Assembly: GCA_024690635.1 (NCBI GenBank)
Contig: JAILOW010000183.1
Coordinates: 1-5,556, forward strand
Length of the DNA stretch: 5,556 bases
Direction of reading: 5' to 3'
Source of the DNA: Butyrivibrio sp.
GTDB taxonomy: Bacteria; Bacillota_A; Clostridia; Lachnospirales; Lachnospiraceae
A model generated the notes under the pieces. That model saw only the letters and a list, made by a program, of their open reading frames with translations. It was not told the DNA's origin and ran no database searches. Numbering within the stretch: the stretch's first letter is position 1; every line of letters starts with the position of its first letter. Below, piece after piece: positions 4,608-5,556 of this stretch. The translations under genes were made by a program, and so were the position numbers.

Positions 4608-4636
4608 TGATCCACTAACCCCGTCCCCCAGGTTCA
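4608..4636 (-). repeat. Interspersed repeat R1, copy 4
   Basis: On the plus strand it reads TGATCC, A, then CTAACCCCGTCCCC followed by CAGGTTCA. The ends TGATCC and GGTTCA are inverted repeats with one mismatch, making this the most palindromic copy. The terminal TCA is the TGA stop of the methyltransferase-like gene (4634-4636). Confidence 0.9.
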
Positions 4637-5137
4637 CTTTTTGGGGAACCACGGAATTAATCTGTTTACGTTTTTCTTATACTCAGCATACTCCTCGCCA
4701 TACAGATCAAGAAGCCACTTCTCTTCAGTGTTAATAAGAGCTATCGTCACGATCAGCCAGTCTATGATAGGGAACAGAAGAAGCCATGCATTATGCCACA
4801 TCATGATTATCCCTGACAGCGCGATCCACCAGCCGCTGTACATGGGGTTTCTCACCCATGAGTATATTCCCTTGGTCTGTAGCCTGTTCTCAGTTATCGA
4901 ATCATCCATATCCGAGCGGAGCGCGCCTATATACCAGACAGCCACGCCTAAAACTATGAGCACAGCTCCGATAATTCGAAATATCAGGATCCATGGCTCA
5001 TGCAAAATTCCAATCTTAAATACATAGCTAAAAAGAATGATCCCAACAAGATTGACCATGGCAATCCCGTAAACGATATATGGTCCAACTCCGAATAGTG
5101 GGAGTTTCTGCCCTTCCTTCATGTAGTTCTTTAGCAT
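4634..5137 (-). CDS. Isoprenylcysteine carboxyl methyltransferase-like (ICMT/PEMT family) membrane protein
   Basis: This 167-residue integral membrane protein begins MLKNYMKEGQKLPLFGVGPY. Spans are predicted at about 19-40, 48-72 and 103-136; the last may be two. The family signature is clear: ENRLQTKGIYSWVRNPMYSG (83-102) with RNPMY, then NTEEKWLLDLYGEEYAEYKK (136-155) and NRLIPWF (158-164). These match the SAM-binding and C-terminal motifs of bacterial ICMT-like/phospholipid methyltransferase proteins; in bacteria the methyl acceptor is usually unknown. ATG 5135-5137 is chosen because AAGGAG (5144-5149) lies 6 bases upstream. ATGs at 5152 and 5164 are in frame and possible. The open frame extends further right only through R2 repeat sequence. 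It is followed directly by R1-4. Confidence 0.9.
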   Translation of the reverse strand: MLKNYMKEGQKLPLFGVGPYIVYGIAMVNLVGIILFSYVFKIGILHEPWILIFRIIGAVLIVLGVAVWYIGALRSDMDDSITENRLQTKGIYSWVRNPMYSGWWIALSGIIMMWHNAWLLLFPIIDWLIVTIALINTEEKWLLDLYGEEYAEYKKNVNRLIPWFPKK

Positions 5138-5170
5138 TTTCTTCTCCTTCATTTGATTTTGCATAGCTAT

Positions 5171-5274
5171 CGCTCCATCCGTTTTCCCCCGCGATGCTCC
5201 TAAAAAGGGTGGCTGTATAGAAAAAACACATCTCGTAGAACAAAGGTCAGAGAATAGACCATCATTCAACTGCT
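5171..5274 (-). repeat. Interspersed repeat R2, copy d
   Basis: This is a full-length copy of about 104 bp. It shares with copy c the ordered blocks CGCTCCA, CCTAAAAAGGGTGGCTGT, AGAAAAAA, ATCTC, CAAAG, GACCATC and TTCA. It fills the gap between the right-edge broken gene and the ICMT-like gene, and its left end supplies the sequence just upstream of the ICMT start region. Reading frames through it (such as CFFYTATLFRS) echo those in copy c and are not genes. Confidence 0.8.
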
Positions 5275-5292
5275 TAATTTCAATATGCTCAT

Positions 5293-5556
5293 CTATTTTA
5301 CTACCTTCACCATAAACATCGGTGTTGAAGCGTAGTTTACCTTTTCTTTTTCCGAATAGACTTTGCTTCCGATATCAATAACGCTACTAACCTCAGATGC
5401 GCCAAGCTTTTTAAGAATTGCCGATTCTGAAAGCCCCATGTAACTCAATATATTTTCTCTATATCCCCATCAATTCCGTATTCATCCTTGATCCGGGACA
5501 GTTCTTCTGAATTTCTGAGCATCATGACTTCTTCAAAGGCTCTGTTATTGATATCC
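5293..5556 (-). pseudogene. 3' end of an unrecognised gene, apparently frameshifted
   Basis: From the right edge one frame reads DINNRAFEEVMMLRNSEELS, then RIKDEYGIDG and DIEKIY, and stops at TGA 5445-5447. A second frame, open from 5469, reads WGYRENILSYMGLSESAILK, then KLGASEVSSVIDIGSKVY and ends NYASTPMFMVKVVK at TAG 5293-5295. The join is natural at a GGGG run (plus-strand C 5465-5468): one extra G would give a single continuous protein. The second part has its own ATG (5437-5439), but only a weak ribosome site precedes it, so an independent 48-residue gene is less likely. I do not recognise the family. A sequencing error, a true decay mutation, or two genuine overlapping genes all remain possible. 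Confidence 0.5.

Noticed and set aside
1019..4636. R1 repeats as a CRISPR array or integron attC sites
   Set aside because: Spacing is over 1 kb with whole genes between, so not CRISPR. The attC cores RYYYAAC/GTTRRRY do not fit, and no integrase is present.
5204..5240. TTGTTC / TATACA promoter-like pair before the ICMT-like gene
   Set aside because: Only 3/6 and 4/6 matches with an 18-base spacer, and the bases are not kept in repeat copy c.
5028..5269. N-terminal extension of the ICMT-like frame and an alternate 71-residue frame
   Set aside because: Both read through R2 copy d. The ICMT-like family begins near the MLKNY start, which has the strongest ribosome site.

Overview
The window reads as a piece of a low-to-moderate G+C Firmicutes chromosome, most likely a Lachnospiraceae member of the Butyrivibrio/Pseudobutyrivibrio type. 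This is inferred from the protein style (DUF1284, ElaA-type GNAT, an AlkZ-related protein, small CxxC proteins), AGGAGG-like ribosome sites and AT-rich intergenic DNA. No phylogenetic marker is present. All genes that can be supported lie on the minus strand, so the region is transcribed from right to left.

In transcription order: a gene that looks frameshifted enters from the right edge (5293-5556) and is followed by a roughly 100-bp interspersed repeat (R2d). Next come an isoprenylcysteine-methyltransferase-like membrane protein (4634-5137), then a tightly overlapping trio of Dabb protein, DUF1284 cysteine-rich protein and HNH nuclease (4576 down to 3612), then an ElaA-family acetyltransferase (3125-3571). 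About 300 bp of R2 repeat copies follow (2823-3118), and a 5'-truncated unknown gene (2398-2793) begins exactly where the repeats end. A good hairpin terminator (2314-2346) separates this from a coupled three-gene unit (2255 down to 1045): a small CxxC protein, an AlkZ-related protein and a HAD-like small protein. After that come a VOC/glyoxalase-like protein (616-999), a short Nudix hydrolase remnant (513-600), AT-rich inverted repeats, and the 5' part of a multi-membrane-span protein (1-367) with a structured leader.

The main feature that genes do not explain is a 24-29-bp imperfectly palindromic repeat (R1). It occurs four times, always in the same orientation, at 1019, 2355, 3574 and 4608, at intervals of 1.0-1.3 kb. 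Each copy sits at a boundary between gene modules, and none lies inside a coupled gene group. In two copies the end of the repeat runs into the stop codon of the preceding gene. The gene content (acetyltransferase, VOC, Nudix remnant, HNH, methyltransferase-like, orphan small proteins), the single orientation and the repeat-marked boundaries together look like an accessory region built from small cassettes. That is an inference. No integrase, transposase, CRISPR array, tRNA or rRNA is visible. The genes show no shared pathway; most are probably independent housekeeping, stress or detoxification functions.
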